A DNA stretch of 64,000 bases. Origin: Pseudonocardia alaniniphila (lineage in GTDB: Bacteria > Actinomycetota > Actinomycetes > Mycobacteriales > Pseudonocardiaceae). The translations under genes and the position numbers were made by a program. Of this stretch, positions 49,765 through 59,431 are shown one piece after another. Location of the stretch: contig NZ_JAKXMK010000030.1 in the NCBI RefSeq assembly GCF_022524485.1, forward strand, positions 62,001 through 126,000, written 5' to 3'. The first letter of the stretch is position 1. Each line of letters opens with the position of its first letter. A model generated the notes under the pieces. That model worked only from the letters and a program-made list of their open reading frames with translations. It did not search any database and was not told the DNA's origin.

Positions 49765-51441
49765 TCAGCCGGTGCCGCGGCGCACGACGACGGATTCCCA
49801 CGGACGCAGTCGCACTGAGCGGTGCAGCGTCGGCGGTGAGTCGGGATAGTTGCCGATGACCAACGGGGATCCCGGCCAACCGGCCATCGCCCCGTCCGGG
49901 ACGGCGACGGCGTCGGACGAGAAGTTGGCGAGCACCAGCAGTCCGCGTTCCGCGTGTGTGCGCGTGAACGCGTAGATGGCCGGGTCGTCGGGCAGGAGCA
50001 GGGTGAAGACGCCGTCCGTGACGAGCGGTTCCGTCCTGCGCAGGGCGATCAGCGCCCGGTAGTGCGCGAAGACGGAAGCGGGGTCGTGGAGCTGCGCGGC
50101 AGCGTTGATGTGCACGAAGTTGGGGTTGGTCGCCAGCCACGGCGTCCCGGTGCTGAACCCGGCGTTCTCGGTGTCGTCCCACTGCATCGGCGTGCGGCCG
50201 TTGTCCCGGGAGCGTGCGCGCAGCGCGTCGAGCACGACGTCCGCGGGCTCGCCGCGCCGCGTCACGGCATCGGTGTAGTAGTTGCGTGACTGGATGTCCG
50301 CGAAGTCGTCGATCGAGCGGAAACGCGTGTTCGTCATCCCGATCTCCTCGCCCTGGAACACGTAGGGCGTGCCACGGTGCAGGTGAAGGACGGTCGCCAG
50401 GAGCTTCGCGGACTCCTCCCGATACGTCGTGTCGTCGCCCCACCGCGAGACGATTCGGGGCTGGTCGTGGTTGTTCCAGTACAGGCTGTTCCATCCGGCG
50501 TCGGACAACCCGTGCTGCCAGCGCTCGAACGTCCGCTTCAGCGCGACGAGGTCGAGCGGGCGGATGTCCCATTTGTCCCGTCCCTGGTCGATCTCCACGT
50601 GGTCGAACTGGAAGATCATGTCGAGCTCCCGGCGGGACGGGTCGGTGAGCAGGCGCGCCTGGTCCACCGACGTTCCGGGGGTCTCGCCGACGGTCAGGAG
50701 CACGGCCTCGCGCCCGGCGAACACCTCGCGGTGCATCTCCTGCAGGAAGTCGTGCAGCCGTGGGCCGTTGGTGTAGAGCGCCTCGGCGTCGCCGTACCGG
50801 GTGCCGTCGGTGAGGTGGGCGTCGGGGAGGCCGACCGGCTTCGAGATGAAGTTGATGACGTCCATGCGGAAGCCGTCGACCCCACGGTCGAGCCACCAGC
50901 GCATCATCCGGTGGATCTCTTGCCGGAGGTCGGCGTTCTCCCAGTTCAGGTCCGGTTGCTTGCGGGAGAAGATGTGCAGGTAGTACTCGCCGGATCGGTC
51001 GTCGAACTCCCACGCCGGCCCGGAGAAACGCGATCCCCAGTTGTTCGGCAGCGGCCGCCACCAGTACCAGTCCCGCTTCGGGCTCCCGGGATCACGCGAC
51101 TCCACGAACCACGGGTGCTCGTCGGAGGTGTGGTTGACCACGAGGTCCATCACGACCCGGATTCCGCGGGCGTGCGCCTCGCGGAGCAACTCGTCGAAGT
51201 CGGCGAGCGTGCCGAACATCGGGTCGATGTCGTAGTAGTCGCTGATGTCGTAGCCGTTGTCGTCTTGCGGGGACGGATAGACCGGGGACAGCCAGAGGGC
51301 GCCGACACCGAGAGCGACGAGGTGATCGAGCCGTGAGATGACTCCTCGAAGATCGCCTACACCGTCGCCGTCGGAGTCGGCGAAGCTGCGGGGGTAGATC
51401 TGGTAGACCGTGGCCGTCCGCCACCACGTATCGGCGGTCAA
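49765..51441 (-). CDS. GH13 alpha-glucosidase (oligo-1,6-glucosidase-like)
   Basis: A 558-residue glycoside hydrolase family 13 enzyme. VYQIYPRSFADSDGDGVGDL is the family opening, GFRMDVINF carries the nucleophile Asp, LTVGETPG the acid/base Glu and WNNHDQPR the transition-state His-Asp. The C-terminal beta domain ends in WESVVVRRG. No signal peptide, so cytoplasmic. I chose a TTG at 51441 overlapping the enolase stop (TTGA); no better start precedes the conserved N-terminus. It hydrolyses short alpha-glucosides imported by the MFS protein, or another carrier. Confidence 0.93.
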   Translation of the reverse strand: MTADTWWRTATVYQIYPRSFADSDGDGVGDLRGVISRLDHLVALGVGALWLSPVYPSPQDDNGYDISDYYDIDPMFGTLADFDELLREAHARGIRVVMDLVVNHTSDEHPWFVESRDPGSPKRDWYWWRPLPNNWGSRFSGPAWEFDDRSGEYYLHIFSRKQPDLNWENADLRQEIHRMMRWWLDRGVDGFRMDVINFISKPVGLPDAHLTDGTRYGDAEALYTNGPRLHDFLQEMHREVFAGREAVLLTVGETPGTSVDQARLLTDPSRRELDMIFQFDHVEIDQGRDKWDIRPLDLVALKRTFERWQHGLSDAGWNSLYWNNHDQPRIVSRWGDDTTYREESAKLLATVLHLHRGTPYVFQGEEIGMTNTRFRSIDDFADIQSRNYYTDAVTRRGEPADVVLDALRARSRDNGRTPMQWDDTENAGFSTGTPWLATNPNFVHINAAAQLHDPASVFAHYRALIALRRTEPLVTDGVFTLLLPDDPAIYAFTRTHAERGLLVLANFSSDAVAVPDGAMAGWPGSPLVIGNYPDSPPTLHRSVRLRPWESVVVRRGTG

Positions 51442-52628
51442 TCCAGGACGATTTCGTCGGTGGTCGCGCGGGACGTGTCGAGATCCATGCCGATGCCCGG
51501 GGTGTCGGTGGGACGCAGCGTCCCGGCGACGGGCACCACCGGATCGGCGAGGAAGAACTGGTGGATGCCGTTCCATTTGACGAGGTCTTCCTGGAACGGC
51601 GTGTGCATCGGCGACTGGGTGAGGGAGAAGTGCAGAGTCGCTGTTGCCGAGTGGCCGTGCGGGATGACCACGAGATCGTGGGCCGTCGCGTAAGCCGCGA
51701 TCTTCAACGTCTCGGACAGCCCGCCGCACCAGTAGATGTCCGGCTGGACGACGTCGAGTGCGCCGCTGTCGATGAATCGGCGGAAGCCCCAGCGCGTGTA
51801 TTCGTGCTCGCCCCCGGCGATGGGGATGGTGCATCTGTCCCAGAGCCGCCGGTACCCGTCGACGCGGTCGGGCATGACGACCTCCTCGAGCCAGCGCGGA
51901 CGGTAGGGCGCGATGCGTGACGCCAGTGCGGTGACGTAGGAGACGTCCATCGACTGCCAGCAGTCGAACATGAGGTCGTAGTCCTCGCCCACCGCGTCGC
52001 GGACGGTCCGCACAAGCTCGACATTCGCGTGCAAGCCCTGGTAGCCGCTGGTGGGCCCGTAGCGGAAGAACCATTTCTGCGCTGTGTAGCCGAGGTCGCG
52101 GTATTCGAGCGCGCGCTTGCGGACGAGGTCGGGATCGCGCACCGAGAACCCGAGCATGGAGGCGTATGCGGGAACGGCATCGCGCGTGGGGCCGCCGATG
52201 AGGCGGTACACCGGCTGGTCGAGCCACCTGCCCCGCAGGTCCCACAGCGCGCAGTCGACGGCGCTGATCGCGAGCATCGAGACGCCCTGGCGCCCGTGGA
52301 CCTGGCTGCGGTGCATCTGGTCCCAGAGCTTCTCGCCGGCGATCGGGTCACGCCCGATCAGCAGAGGGCGCAGCTCGTGGGCGACCAGCCAGGCGACGGT
52401 TTCGGGGACGGGACCGGCGCGCCCGACCAGACCGCCGTCGGTCTCGATCTCGACGAAGTGGGCCGTGATCTCGAAACCGTCCGGGGTCTGCACGCCGCCT
52501 TCGTGGTCGTCCCGGGATCGGTACTCGGGGTAGACGTCGATCGGGCGGACCAGGCGCTCCTCCCAGTAGTCGCCGTCGGTCGGAATCGTGCTCGTGAGCC
52601 TGCGCAGCCGGACCTGCGAGATGATCAC
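51438..52628 (-). CDS. enolase-superfamily sugar-acid dehydratase, L-rhamnonate dehydratase-like
   Basis: A 396-residue mandelate-racemase-fold enzyme. The Mg ligands lie in LMFDCWQSMDVSY (Asp), RWLEEVVMP (Glu) and PIAGGEHEYTRWGF (Glu), and the catalytic His is in VVIPHGHS. These segments line up well with E. coli RhmD as I remember it (LDCW.S.DV.Y and IMQPDVGWCGGL versus VVQPDIYWCGGL). GTG at 52628 overlaps the MFS stop. It dehydrates an aldonic acid to a 2-keto-3-deoxy acid; rhamnonate or a relative is the best guess. Confidence 0.85.
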   Translation of the reverse strand: MIISQVRLRRLTSTIPTDGDYWEERLVRPIDVYPEYRSRDDHEGGVQTPDGFEITAHFVEIETDGGLVGRAGPVPETVAWLVAHELRPLLIGRDPIAGEKLWDQMHRSQVHGRQGVSMLAISAVDCALWDLRGRWLDQPVYRLIGGPTRDAVPAYASMLGFSVRDPDLVRKRALEYRDLGYTAQKWFFRYGPTSGYQGLHANVELVRTVRDAVGEDYDLMFDCWQSMDVSYVTALASRIAPYRPRWLEEVVMPDRVDGYRRLWDRCTIPIAGGEHEYTRWGFRRFIDSGALDVVQPDIYWCGGLSETLKIAAYATAHDLVVIPHGHSATATLHFSLTQSPMHTPFQEDLVKWNGIHQFFLADPVVPVAGTLRPTDTPGIGMDLDTSRATTDEIVLD

Positions 52629-53938
52629 GCGCGCACTCCGTTCTCCGTCGCCGGCACGGGGTGCCGTCTCGCCGGCTTCCAGACAGCGAGAGTGATCGCC
52701 AGCGCGATCATCGCCACCAGCGACATGGCGGCGAGCCAGAGAAGCCCGCCGTTGAAGTCACCCGTGCTCTCCCTGATGGCCCCGATGACCGCCGGGTTGA
52801 CCACGCTCGACAGGTTGCCGAGTGCGTTGATGAGCGCGATCCCGCCCGCCGCGGCCGCTCCGGTGAGAACGGCGCTGGGCACGCCCCAGAACGTCGGCAG
52901 GACGCCGAAGACGCCGACGGACGCCACGCACAGCGCCACGAGCTTGATGATCGGTTCGTCGACGATCGCCGAGCCGACGAGGCCGACGAACGAGATGCCG
53001 AGTGCCACGTGGATGCTCCCCGCGCGCAGGCCCGGCCGGTCGGCGAGCCGCCCGAGCACGAGCATCCCGAGCAGCCCGAACACGTACGGGATCGCGGCCA
53101 CGAAGGTGGTCGCGGTGGTGCCCAGGCCGAACGGCTGGAGGATCTGCGGGAGGAACGTGCTGACGGCGCCGTTGAGGTTCGTGAGGCCGTAGTAGACCAG
53201 GGCGAACATGAGCACCTGCGGGCTGAGCAGCGTCCTCAGCACCGCGCGACCGTGCCCGCCGGCCGCCTCACGTTCGGCCCGTTCACCGGCCAGCGTGTCG
53301 GTGATCCAGGTGCGTTCCTCGGCGGTGAGGAACGTCGCCTTCTCGGGGCTCGCCGGGAGGAGGAACGGGATCAGGACCCCGAGGACGACGGCCGGCAGGC
53401 CCTCGATGAGGTAGACCCACTGCCAACCGTGGAGGCCGAGCACGCCTTCCATCTCGAGGATCAGGCCGGACAGCGGGGTCCCGATGATCAGCGCGACCGG
53501 GATGCCCGCGGTGAAGATCGCCATGATGCGGCCGCGGTAGGCCGAGGGGAACCAGAGCGTCAGGTAGAAGATCACACCGGGGAAGAAGCCGGCTTCGGCC
53601 GCGCCGAGCAGAGCGCGGGCGACGTAGAGGCTCGGGACGTCCCAGACCAGGGCGTGGGCGGCGGCGAGGATGCCCCACGTCACCATGATCCGTGCGATCC
53701 ACCAACGGGCACCGAACCGCTGTAGCGCGAGGTTCGACGGGACCTCGAGCAGGACGTACGGAACGAAGAACACGCTGGCGGCCACGCCGAACGCGGCCGC
53801 GCTGATGCCGAGGTCGGCGTTCATGGTCAGCGCCGCCACCCCGAGGTTGGCGCGATCGATGATCGCGATGAAGTAGCCGGCGATCAGGACCGGGAGCAGC
53901 CTCATGGCCAGTTTTCGGATCACCCGGGACTCGAGCAT
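52625..53938 (-). CDS. MFS transporter, ACS family (sugar-acid importer)
   Basis: A 437-residue, 12-helix symporter opening with YFIAIIDRANLGVAALTMN, the ACS signature. A cytoplasmic loop follows helix 6 (residues about 195-220). Paired with a RhmD-like dehydratase and LacI regulator, the layout matches sugar-acid uptake modules such as rhmT-rhmD. ATG at 53938 follows GGAGG. The perfect LacI-type operator lies 40 bp upstream. Confidence 0.92.
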   Translation of the reverse strand: MLESRVIRKLAMRLLPVLIAGYFIAIIDRANLGVAALTMNADLGISAAAFGVAASVFFVPYVLLEVPSNLALQRFGARWWIARIMVTWGILAAAHALVWDVPSLYVARALLGAAEAGFFPGVIFYLTLWFPSAYRGRIMAIFTAGIPVALIIGTPLSGLILEMEGVLGLHGWQWVYLIEGLPAVVLGVLIPFLLPASPEKATFLTAEERTWITDTLAGERAEREAAGGHGRAVLRTLLSPQVLMFALVYYGLTNLNGAVSTFLPQILQPFGLGTTATTFVAAIPYVFGLLGMLVLGRLADRPGLRAGSIHVALGISFVGLVGSAIVDEPIIKLVALCVASVGVFGVLPTFWGVPSAVLTGAAAAGGIALINALGNLSSVVNPAVIGAIRESTGDFNGGLLWLAAMSLVAMIALAITLAVWKPARRHPVPATENGVRA

Positions 53939-53977
53939 CGATCCTCCGTTGGACTCGACTGGATCACCGTGACGGTA

Positions 53978-53993
53978 CCGGAAACGTTTCCGG
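53978..53993. promoter_or_regulatory. LacI-family operator, perfect 16-bp palindrome
   Basis: CCGGAAACGTTTCCGG is perfectly symmetric with the central CG typical of LacI-family sites. It sits in the 107-bp gap between the leftward MFS-enolase-glucosidase operon and the rightward LacI-type gene, so it can control both. Confidence 0.88.
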
Positions 53994-54045
53994 AGATCGA
54001 CAGGCCATAATGTCCGAATGACGCCGGAGCACGGATGAAGGCCGC

Positions 54046-55089
54046 ATGAGCCGGGTGGGTATCCGGGAGCTGGCCGCCGAGCTCGGCATGTCGATCAGCA
54101 CGGTGTCCCGGGCGATGAACGCGCGCAGCGACGTGAGCGCGGCCACCAGGGAGCGCGTCACCGCCGCAGCCGAGCGCCTGGGTTACCGGCCGAACCAGTC
54201 GGGACGCACGCTGCGCCGCGGTGCCACGGGCACCGTCGCGCTCGTCATCCAGACGAACACGGCGCGCACCGAGATGGGCGAGACCTTCTACTTCAACCTC
54301 TGCGACGGCCTGCAGCAGACGCTCGCCACCCGGTCGCTCGATCTCGTGGTGCTGCCTGTCGGGGCGTCGGCCGATCGCGACCGGTTCCTCGTCAACGCGG
54401 TCGACCGGCATCTCGCCGACGCCTACATCGTCTCCAACACCGACCGCACCGACCGCCGGATCGAGTACCTGACCCAGCGGGCGGTCCCGTTCGTCACGCT
54501 CGGCCGGGGCGGCGCGGCCGATCACGCATGGCTCGACCTCGACTTCGAGGGTGTTGCCGCACACTCGGTGGCGCGGCTCGCCGGTCTCGGCCACGAGCGG
54601 ATCGCCCTCGCGTCCGACGACCGCGACATCAACAGCACCTGGGAGTACGCCTGCGGTTATCGCCGTGCGCTCGCGGAGCACGAGCTGCCGGCGGACGGCG
54701 GCTGGGAGATCCGCGTGCCCGACACGCCCGAGGGCGGCACGGTTCTCGCGGACCGGCTGCTGGACATGTCGCCGCGTCCGACCGCGGTGGTCCTCGCGCA
54801 GGAGACCCTCGCGATCGGGCTCTACCGCCGCCTCCGGGAGGCGGGCGTGGAGCCGGGACGTGATCTGGCCGTGGTGGGCTTCCGCAAGAATCCGGTGTGC
54901 GACTACCTCGTGCCGTCACTGACGAGCTTCGAGGTGTCCCTTGTGGACTACGGGCGCCGGCTCGGGGAGATCGTCATCGGCCTGCTCACGGCGAGCCCGG
55001 ACGACGAGCCCGTGCACGAGGTGTGGGAGATGACCGTCGTGCCGGGGGAGAGCGACGCGCATCCGCCATGTGAGAAGGCCGCTGGCTGA
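54046..55089 (+). CDS. LacI-family transcriptional regulator
   Basis: A 347-residue repressor: headpiece VGIRELAAELGMSISTVSRAMNARSDVSAATRERV at residues 4-38, hinge helix near QSGRTLRRG, then a periplasmic-binding-type effector domain (LGHERIALASDDRDINSTWEYACGYRRAL). It is divergent from the sugar-acid operon with the 16-bp palindrome between them, so it is its regulator. ATG at 54046. Confidence 0.95.
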   Translation: MSRVGIRELAAELGMSISTVSRAMNARSDVSAATRERVTAAAERLGYRPNQSGRTLRRGATGTVALVIQTNTARTEMGETFYFNLCDGLQQTLATRSLDLVVLPVGASADRDRFLVNAVDRHLADAYIVSNTDRTDRRIEYLTQRAVPFVTLGRGGAADHAWLDLDFEGVAAHSVARLAGLGHERIALASDDRDINSTWEYACGYRRALAEHELPADGGWEIRVPDTPEGGTVLADRLLDMSPRPTAVVLAQETLAIGLYRRLREAGVEPGRDLAVVGFRKNPVCDYLVPSLTSFEVSLVDYGRRLGEIVIGLLTASPDDEPVHEVWEMTVVPGESDAHPPCEKAAG

Positions 55090-55109
55090 CGGTCGACCGG
55101 CCGCCGCGG

Positions 55110-55640
55110 TCAGGTCAGGCATCTGATCGTCGGCCACGGTCCGGGTTCGTCGTCCCTGTGCGACGGGTGGGCGAGTGCGGTGCGGTAGGCGGCCACCTGC
55201 TCCTCCGACAGGATTCCGGCCAGCCGCAGCACCACGCGGCCGGTGACCACCACGTGCTCGTCCACGAGTGGTTGGCCGCCTTCGTCGTACCCGAACTCGC
55301 CGGCGATCAGGACCTGCTCGGCGAGCTGTGCCCGGCGTGCCTCGGCCTGCGGCGGGCCGGCCAGTACCTCGATCACTCCGCCGTCCGTGACTCGCCGGGG
55401 ATCCTGCGGCCCCGGCAGGCGGCGGTCGTGGAACGCCACTACCACGGCGCCCGGATCCGCGGGAGCTCCGGGGGAACCCGGAGCGCACCACCCCACGGAG
55501 TCCAGGGGAAGCCCGCCTGCCCGCAGCGCCTGCACGATGGTCGCGGCGAGGGCGGAGTTCTGGTCGGCCGCGGCCGAGCCGCAGCCGACCAGCAGCAGCG
55601 ACATCGCGAGCGACACCGCCGCCGGCCCCCATCGCCGCAC
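55110..55640 (-). CDS. putative lipoprotein of unknown function
   Basis: A 176-residue secreted protein. With GTG at 55640 the N-terminus is a short basic segment, a hydrophobic core and lipobox LLVGC, giving a lipidated Cys at residue 20. The mature part is acidic, with no family I recognise. No clear ribosome site precedes the GTG, and the frame is open to 55727, so the start is uncertain. It follows the MmgE/PrpD gene by 8 bp and its stop faces LacI across 20 bp. Confidence 0.7.
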   Translation of the reverse strand: MRRWGPAAVSLAMSLLLVGCGSAAADQNSALAATIVQALRAGGLPLDSVGWCAPGSPGAPADPGAVVVAFHDRRLPGPQDPRRVTDGGVIEVLAGPPQAEARRAQLAEQVLIAGEFGYDEGGQPLVDEHVVVTGRVVLRLAGILSEEQVAAYRTALAHPSHRDDEPGPWPTIRCLT

Positions 55641-55648
55641 GGGAGCGG

Positions 55649-57019
55649 CTACACGCTCACGAGGCCACCGAACGGGCTGGTCGTGTCGATGTTCCAGAGG
55701 CGGGTGAGCAGTTCGTCGGCGTCCCATCCGGTGCTGGAGAAGTCCACCGCGTCACGGAACTTCGCCTCCAGCTCGTCGCGGGTCAGTGGTGCGCGGTGGT
55801 CGCCTCGCGGCACGTCGGCGCGCTCACTGAGCGTGCCCCGGCCGACGGTCTCCACCTCCACGACGGCGTACGAGTACTCCCACTCCGGCGCCCCCACCGG
55901 CGGCGTCGCCGACTCGGTGAGCTCCGCGCGCTCCACGAGATCGCGCGCCTCGGGCCGGGTGACCGACTCGTCGGTGAACGTGCGCAGGCCGAGCGACCGG
56001 TCGAGCACCGCTGCCGCCGCGACGTACTCGCCGCTGAACTTGCCCTGCAACCCGGAGGCCGGGCGGTGGTGGATCAGAGGGTCCATCCCGCCGGGCTCCA
56101 GCGTGACGCGGATCCGGCGCACCTCGGCCGGGTCGAGCTGCTCCCGCTCCACCAGGCGGAGCGTGGCGTCGGCGGTGCGCTGGGTGTTGTAGCAGGCGGG
56201 GTACTTCTTGACGTTGATCCCGTGGCGTTGCAGTGCCCACGGCTGCTCCAGCGCGGCCAGCACGCCACCCAGCCGGGTGCGGTCGCCATAGAGGTTGAAG
56301 TAGCCCAGCGGCGACTCCAGCTGCTGCGGGTCGGCGGTGAATCCACCCGCGGCCAGCGACGCCGCGAGCACGGCGTCGCGAGCGGCGAGCCCCGCATGCA
56401 GCGGCTTGGTCATCGTGCCGAAGTTCTGCCGGCTCCCGCCCGCCATCGTGGCGGCGAGACCGAGCGCGGAGCGGGTCTGCTCGACGTCGCTGCCCAGCAG
56501 GCGCGACACCGCAGCGGCCCCGGCGACCACGCCGAGCGTCGCAGTGGAGTGCCAGCCCCGCCCGTAGTGCTCGCGCAGCGCGAACCCTTCGGCCAGCGCC
56601 GTCACGACGTCGAACCCGATGAGGTAGGCGTCGAGCAGGTCGCGCCCGCCTGCCCCGGCCTGCTCGCCCGCAGCGAGGATCGCCGGCCACAGCACCACGC
56701 TGGGGTGCCCGTAGATCTGCTCGGTGACGTCGTCGTAGTCCAACGCGTGCGCCGCGGTGCCGTTGATCAGTGCTGCTGTGGGTGCGTCGGCCCGGGCTCC
56801 CGTCGGCAGCACGGTGGACGTGCCCGCGCCGGGTGCGGTACCCGGCGTTCGCTGAAGGATCTGCACGGCTTCCTCGCCGCGCGCGGCGATGCTGATCCCC
56901 ACCGTGTCGACGAGGGTGCGCCGGGCCAGGTCGAGCACGTCGGGTGGTGCGGCGGAGACGTCCGCCTTGACGGCGTACTCGGCGATGCCGTGGGTCACCT
57001 CGGGAACGTTCTCGGTCAT
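55649..57019 (-). CDS. MmgE/PrpD family protein
   Basis: A 456-residue member of the family of 2-methylcitrate dehydratase (PrpD) and cis-aconitate decarboxylase. Hallmarks are HALDYDD, GYDVVTALAEG-like IGFDVVTALAEGFALREHYGRGWH, MTKPLHAGLAARDAVLAA and VKKYPACYNTQRTADA. ATG at 57019 follows GGGAGG. In an operon with a CoA-transferase and an HMG-CoA-lyase-like enzyme it probably dehydrates or isomerises a tricarboxylic or dicarboxylic intermediate. Confidence 0.9.
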   Translation of the reverse strand: MTENVPEVTHGIAEYAVKADVSAAPPDVLDLARRTLVDTVGISIAARGEEAVQILQRTPGTAPGAGTSTVLPTGARADAPTAALINGTAAHALDYDDVTEQIYGHPSVVLWPAILAAGEQAGAGGRDLLDAYLIGFDVVTALAEGFALREHYGRGWHSTATLGVVAGAAAVSRLLGSDVEQTRSALGLAATMAGGSRQNFGTMTKPLHAGLAARDAVLAASLAAGGFTADPQQLESPLGYFNLYGDRTRLGGVLAALEQPWALQRHGINVKKYPACYNTQRTADATLRLVEREQLDPAEVRRIRVTLEPGGMDPLIHHRPASGLQGKFSGEYVAAAAVLDRSLGLRTFTDESVTRPEARDLVERAELTESATPPVGAPEWEYSYAVVEVETVGRGTLSERADVPRGDHRAPLTRDELEAKFRDAVDFSSTGWDADELLTRLWNIDTTSPFGGLVSV

Positions 57020-57083
57020 CGGCTGCCTCCCTGAGGCGTCGTGGTGATGAGCGTGGGCACGGTGGCGCGGGCGCCGGGCCGCA

Positions 57084-58268
57084 TCAGGCGCCGTCCTTCC
57101 GCGGCGTGATCGAGTCCTTGCGGAACGGCGACGTGATCGGTTCCTTCCAGGGCGACATCGCCCCCTCGTAGCTCGGCGGGCCGAGCCGGAAGTGCTGCGC
57201 CTGCTCCAGCGTCTCGATGAACGGCAGGTCCATCGGGTAGAGCGCGTCACCCTGCGGGCAGCCGCCCGCCTTGGACACATGGCCGTACAGCCGGTGGCCC
57301 AGGATCTCCTCGGCGACCGCCACGGTCTCGATCAGCTTGTCGAGGTCCACGCCGGTGTCGAAGCCGAGGCCGTCCAGCAGGTGGACGAGGTCCTCGGTCG
57401 GGGTGAGTGCGGCAGCCCGGCCGTTGCCGCAGTAGGGGCAGCCGGCCATGCCGCCGATGCTCGCGTCCAGGATCACCGTGCATCGCTCGCCCACGGTCCG
57501 CAGCGCGGAGTACGCGCTGATCGGAGCCATGCCGCGGGTGTTGTGCAGGTGGAGGTGGAACGTGCTGACCGATGGCCAGCGCTCCTGGATCGCACGCAGG
57601 TCCGCCTCGACGTGGTGGGGGAGGTTCCAGCCCATCGGGTCGCCGAGGAAGACCTTCGTGACCGCGATGCCGTGATCGGTCCACATCGCGTACTGCCGTT
57701 CGAGCAGCTCCATCCGCTGCTCGTGGCCGAACGGGCCCAGCCAGTTCGAGCCCCAGGCCGCGTTGACGCCCATCTCCGCCTCGGTCACGCCGTCGGCCGC
57801 CGCACGTTCGACGATCCCGGGCCAGGTGTCGATCTCCTGTTGCTGCGAGCGGTTGGTGTTGCGCCGCGCGAAGACGTCGCACAGGTGCACCCGCGTGAAC
57901 GGGCGCTCGTCCTCGAGCGAGAGCTTGTCCGGGATGTAGGTAGCCCGCCGCTCCACGCCCCGCGAGTTGAGCGCGAGGGCGGTGTAGGTGACGCCGGGCG
58001 CGGGAGTGAAGCCCTCGACGATCTCGTCGATCCCCGCCATCTGCGGTGTCCACTTCGGACTGACGAAGCTGCCGACGACGATCCGTCGCAGGCCGGTGGC
58101 CGACAGCGCGTCCAGCAGCCGGATCTTGTCCTTCACCGGTACGCCGGCGTCCTCGATCTGCAGGCCCTCGCGCATGCCTTCCTCGACCAGCACGACGTCG
58201 GGGAAGCCGGGCGGTCCGGCGATCGTCCCCGGCAGTGCGCCGGTCGGTGTGCCTTCCGTCGAGGTCAT
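57084..58268 (-). CDS. HMG-CoA lyase-like aldolase (DRE-TIM family)
   Basis: A 394-residue TIM-barrel lyase. EEGMREGLQIEDAGVPV is the DRE/REG motif with the metal Asp/Glu site; FHLHLHNTRGMA holds the metal His pair and GGMAGCPYCGNG the loop of the catalytic Cys. It is longer than mammalian HMG-CoA lyase by about 70 residues. The likely reaction is retro-Claisen/aldol cleavage of a 3-hydroxy-3-methylacyl-CoA or citramalyl-type CoA formed by the co-encoded CoA-transferase. ATG overlaps that gene's stop (ATGA). Confidence 0.88.
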   Translation of the reverse strand: MTSTEGTPTGALPGTIAGPPGFPDVVLVEEGMREGLQIEDAGVPVKDKIRLLDALSATGLRRIVVGSFVSPKWTPQMAGIDEIVEGFTPAPGVTYTALALNSRGVERRATYIPDKLSLEDERPFTRVHLCDVFARRNTNRSQQQEIDTWPGIVERAAADGVTEAEMGVNAAWGSNWLGPFGHEQRMELLERQYAMWTDHGIAVTKVFLGDPMGWNLPHHVEADLRAIQERWPSVSTFHLHLHNTRGMAPISAYSALRTVGERCTVILDASIGGMAGCPYCGNGRAAALTPTEDLVHLLDGLGFDTGVDLDKLIETVAVAEEILGHRLYGHVSKAGGCPQGDALYPMDLPFIETLEQAQHFRLGPPSYEGAMSPWKEPITSPFRKDSITPRKDGA

Positions 58269-59431
58269 TCCCCGACCTCCTTCCGTCGCCCGGCGAGCTC
58301 CGCGAGGACCTCGTCGGTGTGCTCGCCCAAGAGCGGCGGCGCCATGCGGAACTCGGGCCGGCCCTCCGTGCCGCGAACGGGCAGCGCGATCGACGTGTAG
58401 CCGGGGATCCGCGGGTGCGGTACCTGCTGGAACGCGCCGATCGCGGCCACCTGCTCGTGCGCGGCCACCTGGTCGAGCGTCTGGATCGGGGTGATCGGCA
58501 CCCCGGCGTCACCGAGAACGCCCACCCAGTGGTCGGAGTCGTGCTTCGCGAGCGTGGCCGACAGCTCGGCGAAGAGCTCGTCGCGGTGGTCCACCCGGTC
58601 GGCGTTCTGGTCGAAGCGCGGATCGGACAGCAGGTCGGTGCGGTCGAGGGCCGTGCACAGCCTGGTCCAGAGGTTCTGGTTGCCGGCCGCGATGATCACG
58701 TGGCCGGTGGCCGTCGGGAACGCGGCGTAGGGGTAGATGCCGACGGTGCCCGAGCCGAGGCGCTTCGGTACCTCTCCCGCCGCGAAGTAGCCGGTGAACT
58801 GGCCGGGGAGCCACATCAGTGCGGTGCTGAGCAGCGAGGTCTCCAGGTACGTGCCGAGGCCCGTGCGGTCGCGGGTGCGCAGCGCGTCGAGCACCGCGAT
58901 CGCCGTCCACATCCCCGTGCCCTGGTCGAGCACCGACACCGGGATCCGCGAGGGCGGCCTGCCGTCCTCGCCCGTCAGGCTCATCAGGCCGCTGAACGCC
59001 TGCATCAGCGGGTCGTACGCGGGAGAGGAGGCCAGCGGCCCGTCCGAGCCGTAGCCCGTCATGTCGCAGTAGATGAGGCGCGGGTTGATCGCGGCGACGT
59101 CGTCGTAGCCGAAGCCCAGCTTGGCGAGCGAACCCGGCCGAAGGTTCTGTACGAACACATCGGCGCTGGCGAGCAGCTCACGGAAGTGCGCCGCCCCCTC
59201 CGGATCCTTCAGATCCAGCTCGACGCTGCGCTTGTTGCGGTTCAGCGCCGAGAAATGGCAGCTCTCGCCCTCCCAGAACGGCGGCCCCCAGCTGCGTGTG
59301 TCATCGCCGACCCCCGGGCGTTCGACCTTGATCACGTCGGCGCCGAGGTCGGCGAGGATGAGCGTGGCGAACGGACCCGCCACGCTCATCGTGACGTCGA
59401 CGACCCTGATTCCCGCGAGCGAGCCGAGCAT
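58265..59431 (-). CDS. type III CoA-transferase (CaiB/BaiF family), second
   Basis: A 388-residue CoA-transferase with GIRVVDVTMSVAGPFATLILADLGADVIKVE and the catalytic Asp in SVLDQGTGM near residue 170. ATG at 59431 shares its last base with the stop of the metallo-hydrolase gene (TGATG overlap). Only moderately similar to the copy at 4760-5959. It activates the operon's acid substrate, upstream in the order of catabolism of the lyase encoded next. Confidence 0.93.
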   Translation of the reverse strand: MLGSLAGIRVVDVTMSVAGPFATLILADLGADVIKVERPGVGDDTRSWGPPFWEGESCHFSALNRNKRSVELDLKDPEGAAHFRELLASADVFVQNLRPGSLAKLGFGYDDVAAINPRLIYCDMTGYGSDGPLASSPAYDPLMQAFSGLMSLTGEDGRPPSRIPVSVLDQGTGMWTAIAVLDALRTRDRTGLGTYLETSLLSTALMWLPGQFTGYFAAGEVPKRLGSGTVGIYPYAAFPTATGHVIIAAGNQNLWTRLCTALDRTDLLSDPRFDQNADRVDHRDELFAELSATLAKHDSDHWVGVLGDAGVPITPIQTLDQVAAHEQVAAIGAFQQVPHPRIPGYTSIALPVRGTEGRPEFRMAPPLLGEHTDEVLAELAGRRKEVGE